Part shown: one piece after another, positions 45,403-53,661 of the stretch | Layout: each line of letters opens with the position of its first letter | Numbering within the stretch: the first letter of the stretch is position 1 | Source: Caryophanales bacterium | GTDB taxonomy: Bacteria; Bacillota; Bacilli; JARBTR01 | NCBI GenBank assembly: GCA_029240105.1 | Contig: JARBTR010000006.1 | Coordinates: forward strand, 1 to 64,000 | DNA length: 64,000 nucleotides | Direction of reading: 5' to 3' | Notes under the pieces: model-generated | Seen by the model: only the letters and a program-made list of their open reading frames with translations | The model's database searches: none | What the model was told of the DNA's origin: nothing | Made by a program: the position numbers and the translations under genes

Positions 45403-46449
45403 TTAAATAGGCAATCGAACGATAAATGTCGTACCTTTCCCTTTTTCGCTTACAAATTTGATTTCACCTTGACATATTTCAACTATTTTCTTAACTATGG
45501 CTAAACCTAAGCCACTACCCTCTTTATTATGAGATTTGTCTCCTTGAAAGAATTTTTCATAAATTCTAGTCTGGTCTTTTTCATCTATGCCAATTCCCTG
45601 ATCTTTAATTTCAACAAAGACATGATTCTGTGTTTTTTTTGTTTGGATAAAAATTTCACCGGAATCTTCAGAAAACTTGATTGCATTTTCAATAAGATTC
45701 ATCCAAATTTGTTGAATAAGTCCTTCATCACCGATATAAATCATTTCATCTAAATCAAGGTCTAAATTAAGATTTTTCTTGCTCCATTTTTCCTCTAATA
45801 AAACAATTGTTTTTCGAATTTGTTCATCTAACATAAATTCCTTTTTATTTTCAGGAATTGTTTGATTATCTAACTTTGATAATCGAAGTATGTTCATACT
45901 GAGTTGGCTCAATCTACCAGTTTCTTCTATTATGATACCCGTATATGTTCGAAATTCTTCATCTGACAAATTTTTATCCTGTAACATTTCAGCGAATCCC
46001 TTTATTGAAGCTATAGGTGTTTTAAATTCATGTGAAATACTGCTGATAAAATCTTTGCGAAGGTACTCCATATTTCCAAGTTCTTTTACCATTAGATTAA
46101 AATTTTTGGACAAAGTACCAAGTTCGTCGTTCGACTTATGTGTAGTAACTACTGAAAAATTTCCTTTTGCCACTTCTTTTGCAGCGTTACTGATTTCAAT
46201 GATTGGACGAGAAATTCTTCGCAAAGCCAGATATAAAAGTGAACTTCCTATACCAAAACATAAAATAAATGCTAGTAACATGATGCTACCAAAAACAGTG
46301 TGGGCTTCTTTAATACTTAGTACATTTTTATACGTTAACAAGAATGCAAATGTCATTAACGTAAAGGAAACAAAACAAGAGAACATTAAAATGCTAATAG
46401 CAATAATTGTTCCTTTTGCACGTATTGATTTAGAAATTTGTTTAGTCAC
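45403..46449 (-). CDS. Sensor histidine kinase
   Basis: A 348-aa kinase. Two membrane helices (about residues 15-38 and 52-75) leave only a short external loop, then comes a HAMP linker (ISRPIIEISNAAKEVAKGNF), a HisKA box SISHEFKTPIASIKGF with the phospho-His, and an ATPase domain with NLIENAIKFS, KDQGIGID and GSGLGLAIV. Such short-loop kinases often sense membrane events or a partner transporter. GTG start, overlapping the regulator stop by eight bases, with AAGGCGG as ribosome site. Confidence 0.93.
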   Translation of the reverse strand: MTKQISKSIRAKGTIIAISILMFSCFVSFTLMTFAFLLTYKNVLSIKEAHTVFGSIMLLAFILCFGIGSSLLYLALRRISRPIIEISNAAKEVAKGNFSVVTTHKSNDELGTLSKNFNLMVKELGNMEYLRKDFISSISHEFKTPIASIKGFAEMLQDKNLSDEEFRTYTGIIIEETGRLSQLSMNILRLSKLDNQTIPENKKEFMLDEQIRKTIVLLEEKWSKKNLNLDLDLDEMIYIGDEGLIQQIWMNLIENAIKFSEDSGEIFIQTKKTQNHVFVEIKDQGIGIDEKDQTRIYEKFFQGDKSHNKEGSGLGLAIVKKIVEICQGEIKFVSEKGKGTTFIVRLPI

Positions 46450-47119
46450 TATATTTTTCCGCCTTATATCCAAGACCACGAATCGTCACAATTTTAAATT
46501 CTGGTCTATCATCTATTTTCTTCCGAAGTTTTTTTATATGAGAATCAACTGTTCTTTCATCTGTTTCAGAGTCCAGCCCCCAAATTTCGGACATGAGCTG
46601 CTGACGAGTAAAAATCTGTTTTGGATAACTAAGTAGTTTAAACAAAAGAAGAAACTCTTTTTTAGGCAGTTCAATTTGTACATCTAGGCCTGTGAGACTT
46701 AATGTGTCGTAATCTAAAACAAGGTCACCTAATAGTATTTTGTGCTCATTTGAAATCTTTGCCCGACGAAGAAGTGCAGATACTCGAAGTAGCATTTCAT
46801 TCATATCGACAGGTTTTACCATGTAATCATCAGTTCCAAGTCTAAAACCTTTTTCTTTATCTTCAAAACTTTCCTTAGCGGTAATCACAAGGATTGGCAT
46901 ATTATAATTGGCTTCTCGTAGATTTTTAATCAAACCAAACCCATCCAAGATCGGCATCATAATATCACTTATAATCAGATCAATATGGTGACTATCTAGA
47001 ACATCGAGCGCTTCTTGCCCATTTTCTGCTTGAATTACTTTGTAGCCTACTTGTTCAAGTCGTGCTCTCATTAAGAGAGATAAATTACGATTATCTTCTA
47101 CCACTAAAATTTGAAACAT
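46442..47119 (-). CDS. OmpR-family response regulator
   Basis: A 225-aa regulator. Receiver domain with acidic pocket VVEDN, phospho-acceptor D52 in ISDIMMP and the lysine in VKPVD; winged-helix output with TRQQLMSEIWG and ERTVDSHIKKLRKKI. The ATG at 47119 has AGAGG nine bases upstream; the ATG three codons earlier overlaps it. First gene of the probable five-gene unit regulator, kinase, anchored protein, ATPase, permease. Confidence 0.95.
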   Translation of the reverse strand: MFQILVVEDNRNLSLLMRARLEQVGYKVIQAENGQEALDVLDSHHIDLIISDIMMPILDGFGLIKNLREANYNMPILVITAKESFEDKEKGFRLGTDDYMVKPVDMNEMLLRVSALLRRAKISNEHKILLGDLVLDYDTLSLTGLDVQIELPKKEFLLLFKLLSYPKQIFTRQQLMSEIWGLDSETDERTVDSHIKKLRKKIDDRPEFKIVTIRGLGYKAEKYSD

Positions 47120-47200
47120 ATACGCCATCCTCTTTAAAAATTAATATCATTATATTAATTGTGTGTGAACTAAATATGACCATTTGAAAATCAATGAATC

Positions 47201-47242
47201 AAAAAGAAAAGTCAAAGCATTTTCTTATACTTTGACTTTTTA
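47201..47242 (-). terminator. Terminator after ecsB
   Basis: AAAAGTCAAAG...CTTTGACTTTT stem, then TTTTT on the minus strand, just past the ecsB stop. Confidence 0.82.
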
Positions 47243-47249
47243 GTTACAT

Positions 47250-48452
47250 TTATATTTTATTTTTTGCATACTCAAGAAAAAGCAAGATAAAGGCTATACA
47301 TGCAAAGAATGACATAAGGCCTGTACGGATATCCACTGCTAGTACCATCGTTATGGAAAGTATTACATTTTGTACAAGCAATACTTTACGTAATAGCACG
47401 ATTACGGCTGTTTTAATTTGACTTTGAGGTATCGGATAAATATCTAACCAAAGTTGGAATTCATAATGTCTAGCCATTGACAATAACTGAAACCCTACTA
47501 AATAAATAGATAGCATTCCAATTAAAATAGCCAACATTCCTGGATTCATTACACTAAGTAATGAAACAGTTATAAGTGTTAATCTAGCGTAAAGGCCAAA
47601 ATATTCATTAGATCTTATAAATGTACGTAAAAATAAATAATCCATTGCCCTACTATGTGTAAGTTTTTTATTTTTAAGTAAAAAATTTAACCATTTTCGC
47701 TCGATAATTCTATTTTGTAACTGTGGTACGTCCGTAAAAAGATTTGCAAATCGGTAAAAACGATACATGAAGCGATTATCATTCTCGATTAATTTTAACC
47801 ACGGTAATGGTTTTCCTTTAACTACTATTATTAAATTCAAAATAACATTGATCAACATAATAAAAACTAACAGTACCGTATAGACATTAAAATAGTCTCT
47901 TTCTAAAACCAAAAAAACAATTCCAAAACTTATCACAATTCTCGAAAAAAGAAAAGTTGTATTTTCCCAAGTTTTCGTTAAGCTGTTTTCAAAATAGTGA
48001 ATAATTATATTGATTAATTTAGTAAAAAGTATGGCTCCAAACGCACCCCAAAAGTTAAAAGAATCTCCATTTATTTTATGTAGAAGTGGCACAAAAACAA
48101 GAAATACTAAGAACAGCATAACACTTTGCCAAGCAAAGCTAAAAATCAAAGAATTAACAATATAACCTTTCATTCTCGCTTCCATTGGAGTCAAGAAAAC
48201 TACATCTGCATTTTTTAGAAAGGTTTGAATTGGACTCCATAATACTAAAAGAGTTATGACAACTGTTGTTAGAATTTCTGCTGGGAAATCTGAGCGAACA
48301 ACTTGCAACCATTTTTGATACTCAAAAGCACCCCATCCAGCTAAGAAAACCAATACAATAACAAAGTGACCCGTTAAGATAAATCGAACATATTTTAAAA
48401 TTTCATATATAAAAGTTGAGAACCGTTGACTCCATAGATTATCCTTATTCAT
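47250..48452 (-). CDS. ecsB: ABC transporter permease EcsB
   Basis: EcsB, about 400 aa, multi-span membrane partner of EcsA. Blocks such as FLTPMEARMKGYIVNS, ENDNRFMYRFYRFANLFTDVPQLQNRIIER split across ordinary text and RAMDYLFLRTFIRSNEYFGLY are characteristic. Ecs affects secretion, regulated membrane proteolysis via RasP, competence and sporulation. The ATG at 48452 follows AAAGG; it lies eight bases inside the ecsA end, so the pair is coupled. Confidence 0.92.
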   Translation of the reverse strand: MNKDNLWSQRFSTFIYEILKYVRFILTGHFVIVLVFLAGWGAFEYQKWLQVVRSDFPAEILTTVVITLLVLWSPIQTFLKNADVVFLTPMEARMKGYIVNSLIFSFAWQSVMLFLVFLVFVPLLHKINGDSFNFWGAFGAILFTKLINIIIHYFENSLTKTWENTTFLFSRIVISFGIVFLVLERDYFNVYTVLLVFIMLINVILNLIIVVKGKPLPWLKLIENDNRFMYRFYRFANLFTDVPQLQNRIIERKWLNFLLKNKKLTHSRAMDYLFLRTFIRSNEYFGLYARLTLITVSLLSVMNPGMLAILIGMLSIYLVGFQLLSMARHYEFQLWLDIYPIPQSQIKTAVIVLLRKVLLVQNVILSITMVLAVDIRTGLMSFFACIAFILLFLEYAKNKI

Positions 48453-49212
48453 GTCCATCATCCTTTGGAGTGCTTTCATCAACTGATTCATCTGTTAGGG
48501 CAATATAAATATCATCAAGTGATGCATGTAACATACCGTACTGGTTTTGTAGCTCTTCCAAAGTACCTTGAGCTTTAATTTTACCTTCATGCATGATGAT
48601 AAATCGGTCACAATATCGTTCTGCAGTTGATAAAATATGAGTCGACATCAAAACGCCTGCGCCACTCTCTTTTCTTCCTCTCATTGTTTCAAGTAATGAT
48701 TTTATTGCTAAAGGATCTAAACCAACAAATGGTTCATCTATTATGTATAATTTAGGCTCAACTAAGAAGGCACACATAATCATAACCTTCTGTTTCATTC
48801 CTTTTGAAAAATGGGAAGGAAACCACTTCAACCTTTTTATCATTCGGAAATCTTTCAATAATTTCTGAATTCGTTCTTTTGCTTCTGCTTCAGGAAGGCT
48901 GTAAGCCATAGCTGTAAAATTTAAATGTTCTTCTAGTGTCATTTCGTCAAAAAGAACAGGTGTTTCTGGAATATAGGTAAACTGTTTACGATATCCATCT
49001 GGATCAGAAGTAAAATCTTTTCCATTAATAAGAATTTCACCAAAGAAGGGATTCATTAATCTGATGATATGTTTTATAATCGTTGATTTCCCTGCCCCAT
49101 TAAGACCAATCAAAGCAACAATTTCATTAGGATTCACATGAAAACTTACATTTTTCACTACAGGTTTGTTTGAATAGCCACCTGTCACATTTTTCAATTC
49201 TAATAAAGTCAT
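48445..49212 (-). CDS. ecsA: ABC transporter ATP-binding protein EcsA
   Basis: EcsA, 255 aa. Walker A GLNGAGKST, signature FSKGMKQK, Walker B LYIIDEPFVGLD and H-loop STHILS are intact, and the family-specific FTYIPETPVLFDEMTLEEHL is present. The acidic C-terminal tail overlaps ecsB. ATG start with AAAGGAAAGG upstream. Divergent from hit as in B. subtilis. Confidence 0.95.
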   Translation of the reverse strand: MTLLELKNVTGGYSNKPVVKNVSFHVNPNEIVALIGLNGAGKSTIIKHIIRLMNPFFGEILINGKDFTSDPDGYRKQFTYIPETPVLFDEMTLEEHLNFTAMAYSLPEAEAKERIQKLLKDFRMIKRLKWFPSHFSKGMKQKVMIMCAFLVEPKLYIIDEPFVGLDPLAIKSLLETMRGRKESGAGVLMSTHILSTAERYCDRFIIMHEGKIKAQGTLEELQNQYGMLHASLDDIYIALTDESVDESTPKDDGHE

Positions 49213-49500
49213 TTTATAACCTTTCCTTTAAAGTATTTACTCATTTTTATTTTAGCAAATTTTTCCCGCATATTAAAACGTAAAATGCACATTCTATTTT
49301 TACAGAGAGAGCATTATATCAACCACATGGTAATGCAAATTTTAATACGATCACAGTTGAATTACTTTTAATTCATAGGGGATGGTAGCTTTGAACATTG
49401 AATTGGATTTGACGATTTAACTTATTTTAGGTGTTTGTCGAAGACATTCTAGTTTAATTTTATAAAATAAGCTTAAAGATATAATGTCTCTCTCTTAAAT
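49213..49500. other. Gap between ecsA and an orphan terminator
   Basis: Non-coding, A+T-rich stretch in the 444-base space between divergent ecsA and hit. No ORF with a ribosome site. Because a plus-strand terminator follows at 49501, a small RNA may be encoded here, but no promoter was fixed. Confidence 0.4.
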
Positions 49501-49542
49501 GAGACGTGATGAAAGTAAAACTTCATTCACGTCTCTGTTTTT
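49501..49542 (+). terminator. Orphan plus-strand terminator
   Basis: GAGACGTGA...TCACGTCTC stem with further GAA/TTC pairing, then GTTTTT. No annotated plus-strand gene lies upstream; hit starts 115 bases downstream. Confidence 0.78.
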
Positions 49543-49656
49543 ATGTAACATTACTTTGTGCTAAAATAAAAAATGGTTGAAATACCAATCCTTTCAACCT
49601 TATAACAGATTTAAGAATGGTACTAATTCTAACTCAAAACTTACTGGAGGTTTAAG

Positions 49657-50064
49657 ATGAATAATTGTATTTTCTGTAGAATAGTGAACGGTGAAATTCC
49701 AGCTAAAAAAGTATACGAAAACGAACATGTTGTAGCTTTTTTAGATATAAGCCAGGTTACTGAAGGACATACGTTAGTGATACCCAAAAAACATATAGAA
49801 GATGTTTTTGCTCTAACACCAGAAATTGCACAAGAGCTATTTCAGGTTGTACCTGAGATTGCAAAGGCCATAAAAAATTCGTTAACTCCAATGGGATTGA
49901 ACATTTTAAATAATAACGGAAGTTTTGCCGGTCAGTCGGTTTTTCATTATCACGTCCATCTTATTCCTCGTTTCGATGAAACTGATGGATTTGATTTAGT
50001 TTGGAAACCAAACCCAGATCGAAATCTTGATGAAATTGTTCGAAAAATTTCTAGGGAAATGTAG
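49657..50064 (+). CDS. hit: HIT-family protein
   Basis: A 135-aa histidine-triad nucleotide hydrolase/transferase. The zinc-like N-terminal CIFCRIVNGEIPAKKVYE and the catalytic HYHVHLIPR triad are present. Substrates of bacterial HIT proteins are nucleoside phosphoramidates or dinucleotides. GGAGG precedes the ATG by six bases. Followed by yhaH with 31 bases between, as in B. subtilis. Confidence 0.95.
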   Translation: MNNCIFCRIVNGEIPAKKVYENEHVVAFLDISQVTEGHTLVIPKKHIEDVFALTPEIAQELFQVVPEIAKAIKNSLTPMGLNILNNNGSFAGQSVFHYHVHLIPRFDETDGFDLVWKPNPDRNLDEIVRKISREM

Positions 50065-50095
50065 TTAGGGATATAAAAAAAAGAGGAGATCATTT

Positions 50096-50458
50096 ATGAG
50101 TTCAAATCAACTATTAAAAGGGTTTATTACTGGAGTTTTACTAGGCGGAGTGGGAGCATTGCTAACAGCCCCTGCATCTGGTAAAGAAACTAGAAAAAAG
50201 GTAAAGGATTATGCTGAAAATTGGGAAATTCACTTTGAAGAAATCAAACAAAGTATATTTGAATTAACAGAAAATATCATTCATACGGCTGGTGTTACAT
50301 ATGAACAACTACTTCCTGCAATTGATGAAATTAAAGAAGCTATCGTGAAATGGCAAGAAGAAATTGCACCTCACCGCGAACGTATTACCGATAAAGTTGA
50401 AGAACTTCAAAATGCCATTAACGGTTTAGAACAAGCTGTTAGTGGGCTAAAGAAATAA
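50096..50458 (+). CDS. yhaH: YtxH-domain protein YhaH
   Basis: A 120-aa protein with one N-terminal membrane helix (LLKGFITGVLLGGVGALLTAP), the YtxH motif APASGKETRKKVKDYAE and an amphipathic helical tail that could be coiled coil (VEELQNAINGLEQAVSGLKK). YtxH-type proteins are general-stress or cell-envelope associated in Bacillus. AGAGGAG upstream. Shares a transcript with hit, ending at a strong terminator. Confidence 0.9.
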   Translation: MSSNQLLKGFITGVLLGGVGALLTAPASGKETRKKVKDYAENWEIHFEEIKQSIFELTENIIHTAGVTYEQLLPAIDEIKEAIVKWQEEIAPHRERITDKVEELQNAINGLEQAVSGLKK

Positions 50459-50472
50459 TAGTAATTAAAAAT

Positions 50473-50509
50473 GTCACACCAGAACTTTTCAGTCTGGTGT
50501 GACTTTTTT
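50473..50509 (+). terminator. Terminator after yhaH
   Basis: GTCACACCAGA/TCTGGTGTGAC perfect 11-bp stem followed by TTTTTT. Confidence 0.95.
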
Positions 50510-50511
50510 AT

Positions 50512-50595
50512 TTAAAACCAGCTAGCACCTACGATTACAAGTAGAATGAAAAGCACAACGATTAAAACAAAGCTATTTCCAAAAGAACAAGACAT
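50512..50595 (-). CDS. YjcZ-type 27-aa membrane peptide
   Basis: A 27-aa peptide, MSCSFGNS followed by the helix [19 protein letters not shown], which is almost the same as the helix of the 43-aa YjcZ protein at 31.7 kb. AGGTGGG lies upstream of the ATG. Too short for usual gene callers. Probably a sporulation membrane peptide; role unknown. Confidence 0.78.
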   Translation of the reverse strand: MSCSFGNSFVLIVVLFILLVIVGASWF

Positions 50596-50731
50596 TCTTG
50601 ACACCCACCTTTCTTATCGATTTATCATATTCAAAAATTTTTAAGTGGTTTGGGCTAGTATACATGATACATATATCACATAAACAATACATGTCTTATA
50701 CGAAATTTGTTTTTGTATGTTTATTTAGAAA

Positions 50732-50818
50732 TTAGTACAAATATCCTGTTCCAACAATAACTAAAAGGATAAATAGAACAACGATTAAAGCGAAATTGTT
50801 ATTTCTTCTTCCATCCAT
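50732..50818 (-). CDS. YjcZ-type 28-aa membrane peptide
   Basis: A 28-aa peptide, MDGRRNNN followed by [26 protein letters not shown] lies seven to eight bases before the ATG. The helix matches the neighbouring 27-aa peptide except at a few positions, so the two are likely tandem paralogues separated by 136 bases. Confidence 0.8.
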   Translation of the reverse strand: MDGRRNNNFALIVVLFILLVIVGTGYLY

Positions 50819-51111
50819 AATGAATCCCTCCTTGTGGGTTATAATCCAATTTCCTAACTCATTAGGCTATTGGTTGTTATAAAACCATGGTAATCTAGTA
50901 TAATTTATGACAATTTTATTCGGTTGTACATTTCAAATGCCCTAAATGTCGATTTTTAATGTGTATTCATATCGACCACACACAAAATATGGTATATTAA
51001 GCCTTGTAGTTTTTTTAGAAAGAGGAATTACTCGATTTACATAGGGGAAAATAACTATAATTATTTGGAAAATTCAAGCGGATAATACAAGCTTGAGGAA
51101 AAGAGGAAGAA

Positions 51112-52161
51112 ATGTCAGGAAATGAATTAAACCGTGAAGAAAACAAAGAAACTGTAAACGCATTTGAAGCCGATAAATCGGTTAATTTTGCTGAAACAGA
51201 AAATGATATGGTCGTAGAAGCAGCTGAAACTGTGAAAACAGATGACTTTGAAGAATCAAACAAGGATGAGAGCACATTAAAAACGGCAATGTCTGAAACA
51301 ACAAAAAAATTAATTACTGGTTTAATTGTTGGTGCTTTAGCTGCTACGCTTATATTTGTTGGAATTTACTTTGGTATGTTGAAAAACGAAACACTTGTTA
51401 CAACTAAAGAAGGAAATATTACAAAAGAAGATTTGTACCAGTCTTTAAAAGACCAATCTGGTAAAAATCAATTGAAGTCAATGGTTTACTTAAAGGTACT
51501 TGAAGGTAAATATGGTTACACAAAAGCGGATGCTGATAAAGCTATGAAAGAACTACAGACACAATACGGAGAGCAACTAGAATCACTTATCATGCAAAAC
51601 GGTTATTCAAGTCTTGAAGAATTTAAAAAAAGCACAAACTTTAAACTAAACAATTTGATTTCAAAGGCTGCGAGAGAAAACACAAAAATAACAGATGATG
51701 AAATTAATGCTTACTACGCAAAATTAAAACCTCAAATTAGAGCTAGCCATATTCTTCTTGAGACAGAAGAAAAAGCAAACCAAATTCTTTCTAGAGCCAA
51801 AGCTGGAGAAGATTTTGCTGCTCTTGCCAAAGAGAATTCAGTTGATACAGCTTCTGCAACTCAAGGTGGAGACTTAGGTTTCTTTGGTCAAGGACAAATG
51901 GTTCCAGAATTTGAAACCGCTGCTTATAAATTAAAATCAGGTGAAATTTCACAAATTGTTAAAACTGAACATGGTTACCATATTATCAAATTGACTGACA
52001 CTAAAGAAAAAGAACCAATTGAAAATATGAAGGAAGAAATAAAGAGAGTTATTTCTGAATCAAAAAATGATGATGCAGCTATAACAAAATTACTTGAAAA
52101 AATAATTAAAGAAGCAGATGTTACTGTAAAAGATGAATTCTTTAAAGATATTTTAAAATAG
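51112..52161 (+). CDS. prsA: PrsA-like peptidyl-prolyl isomerase, membrane-anchored variant
   Basis: A 349-aa foldase. Residues 1-65 are acidic and cytoplasmic-looking, residues 68-90 are one membrane helix (LITGLIVGALAATLIFVGIYFG), then a SurA-like chaperone domain and a parvulin PPIase domain (about 210-305: RASHILLE...GGDLGFFGQGQMVPEFE...TEHGYHIIKL). Normal PrsA is a lipoprotein, but here there is no lipobox and no Cys at all. So it should be anchored as a type-II membrane protein. GAGGAAGAA precedes the ATG. It faces yhaL as prsA does in B. subtilis. It assists folding of exported proteins outside the membrane. Confidence 0.85.
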   Translation: MSGNELNREENKETVNAFEADKSVNFAETENDMVVEAAETVKTDDFEESNKDESTLKTAMSETTKKLITGLIVGALAATLIFVGIYFGMLKNETLVTTKEGNITKEDLYQSLKDQSGKNQLKSMVYLKVLEGKYGYTKADADKAMKELQTQYGEQLESLIMQNGYSSLEEFKKSTNFKLNNLISKAARENTKITDDEINAYYAKLKPQIRASHILLETEEKANQILSRAKAGEDFAALAKENSVDTASATQGGDLGFFGQGQMVPEFETAAYKLKSGEISQIVKTEHGYHIIKLTDTKEKEPIENMKEEIKRVISESKNDDAAITKLLEKIIKEADVTVKDEFFKDILK

Positions 52162-52174
52162 GTTTTAAAATTAA

Positions 52175-52216
52175 AAATCCAATGGACAATCTTTAATTGC
52201 CCATTGGATTTTTTAA
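52175..52216 (+). terminator. Terminator after the prsA-like gene
   Basis: AAATCCAATGG...CCATTGGATTT stem followed by TTTTTT-type run. Confidence 0.88.
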
Positions 52217-52334
52217 TTTTCTTATAATTTTTCAAGTGTAAGAGTAATGATGTATTTTTAAACAATATTGGATGAGCTTGTGAAACGTAGAATCTATTCC
52301 TGTCACCCTACAATGTGTAAAAAGTTTCTTTATA

Positions 52335-52371
52335 TTAAACGAACCGGGCCTCCGTTAAGGAAACCCGGTTC
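52335..52371 (-). terminator. Probable terminator after yhaL
   Basis: GAACCGGG/CCCGGTTC 8-bp G+C-rich stem, followed on minus by GTTTAAT, a weak T tract. Confidence 0.55.
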
Positions 52372-52399
52372 AAAAAGGGAACAACTGATTTATGTATCA

Positions 52400-52570
52400 T
52401 CAGTTGCTATCTCCCTTAACAAAACGTTTTCTTTCAATTCGATCCATATAGATCTTACCCTCAGCTTCAATAAATTCTTGCTTTTCTTTATTTTCTTGCC
52501 GCATAGCACGCGCTGTCATCATTGCACTTAATACAATACCTGCTACGACTACCCAAATCCAGACTGGCAT
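52400..52570 (-). CDS. yhaL: YhaL-family small sporulation membrane protein
   Basis: A 56-aa protein with an N-terminal helix (MPVWIWVVVAGIVLSAMM) and a charged tail containing EFIEAEGKIYMDRIERKR, the YhaL hallmark. It sits between prsA and yhaM in the B. subtilis order. The ATG at 52570 is nine bases after AAAGG; two more ATGs lie two and three codons upstream. Function unknown, sporulation-linked by family. Confidence 0.85.
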   Translation of the reverse strand: MPVWIWVVVAGIVLSAMMTARAMRQENKEKQEFIEAEGKIYMDRIERKRFVKGDSN

Positions 52571-52671
52571 TTTCATCATCCTTTATCAGTTATGCTAGTC
52601 CAATCTATGCACAAGTAAAAAAAATTATGCAATTGATTTACAAATTGCATAATTTCCTATAGATAAAAATA

Positions 52672-53613
52672 CTAAATCCCATTCTTAGGTTTATAAAATT
52701 GACGATTATCCATTGAAAAAATTCTTTCAGAAAACTCACCAGGTTCCACATGTTGTAAAGCTCTGTCCATCATATTCATTCTAGCATCTATATTGTCTAT
52801 ATAATGTAAAATTTCAGCTTCGCGAATCATTGGAGGTTTCGGACTTCCCCATTCAGCTTTTCCATGATGTGAAAGTACCAAATGTTGCAGTAGCATGACC
52901 GCTTCAGAATCTATACCCAATTCCTCTCCAGCTTTGGAAATTTCATTCGCCATTATGGATATATGCCCAAGAAGATTCCCTTCAACAGTGTACACCGTTG
53001 CTACTGGTCCAGATAGTTCAATGACTTTTCCCAAGTCATGAAGAATAACCCCTGCATAAAGCAAGTCCTTATTTAATGAAGGGTAAATAGTAGAAATTGC
53101 TTTCGCAAGTTCTAACATCGATGTAACATGATACGCTAAACCTGAAACAAATTCATGATGATTTTTTGTTGCAGCTGGATATTCAAGAAAGTCTGATTTG
53201 TATTTTCTAAGTAAGTGACTTGTAATTGTTTGTATTTCTGTATTATTAATTTCAAAGATGGCACGGTTCAGAGCTTCTGATAGTGCCAATTTTTCAACTG
53301 GTGCCCTTGGAAGTAAATCCCCAATATCTATCACTTCATGAGATTCCTTCAATCGGATCCCTTTGATACGGATTTGTTTTTTTCCTTTATAATCCTGAAT
53401 TTCTCCAAAAACCTTAACTATTGCTTCAGCAACAAATGAAGTTTCCCCTTCAGGAGAAACATCCCATAATCTCGCTTCAAGTTCACCGCTTTGATCTTGG
53501 AGTATAAATGTTAAATAGGGTTTTCCTGTTGTCGCAATTGCCTTTGTTGATTTTTTAATAAATAGAAACAAATCAATTTGTTCTCCCGGCGTGTATTCTA
53601 AAAGTTTTTTCAA
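52672..53613 (-). CDS. yhaM: 3'-5' exoribonuclease YhaM
   Basis: YhaM, 313 aa. An N-terminal OB-fold ([28 protein letters not shown], in two strands) precedes an HD-type metal domain with [24 protein letters not shown] and [16 protein letters not shown]. It trims RNA 3' ends. The TTG start is placed six bases after GGAGGGG and gives the usual length. Follows yhaN by 48 bases. Confidence 0.95.
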   Translation of the reverse strand: MKKLLEYTPGEQIDLFLFIKKSTKAIATTGKPYLTFILQDQSGELEARLWDVSPEGETSFVAEAIVKVFGEIQDYKGKKQIRIKGIRLKESHEVIDIGDLLPRAPVEKLALSEALNRAIFEINNTEIQTITSHLLRKYKSDFLEYPAATKNHHEFVSGLAYHVTSMLELAKAISTIYPSLNKDLLYAGVILHDLGKVIELSGPVATVYTVEGNLLGHISIMANEISKAGEELGIDSEAVMLLQHLVLSHHGKAEWGSPKPPMIREAEILHYIDNIDARMNMMDRALQHVEPGEFSERIFSMDNRQFYKPKNGI

Positions 53614-53661
53614 AAAAACCCCTCCTGCATCATTCATTGACTAGGCTCTTGCATTATAAAA

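Noticed and set aside
45890-46636. 248-codon plus-strand ORF
   Set aside because: Antisense to the kinase and regulator genes, both of which have full family motifs.
52268-52531. 87-codon plus-strand ORF
   Set aside because: It overlaps the hairpin and the opposite-strand yhaL gene, lacks a ribosome site and has no family-like features.
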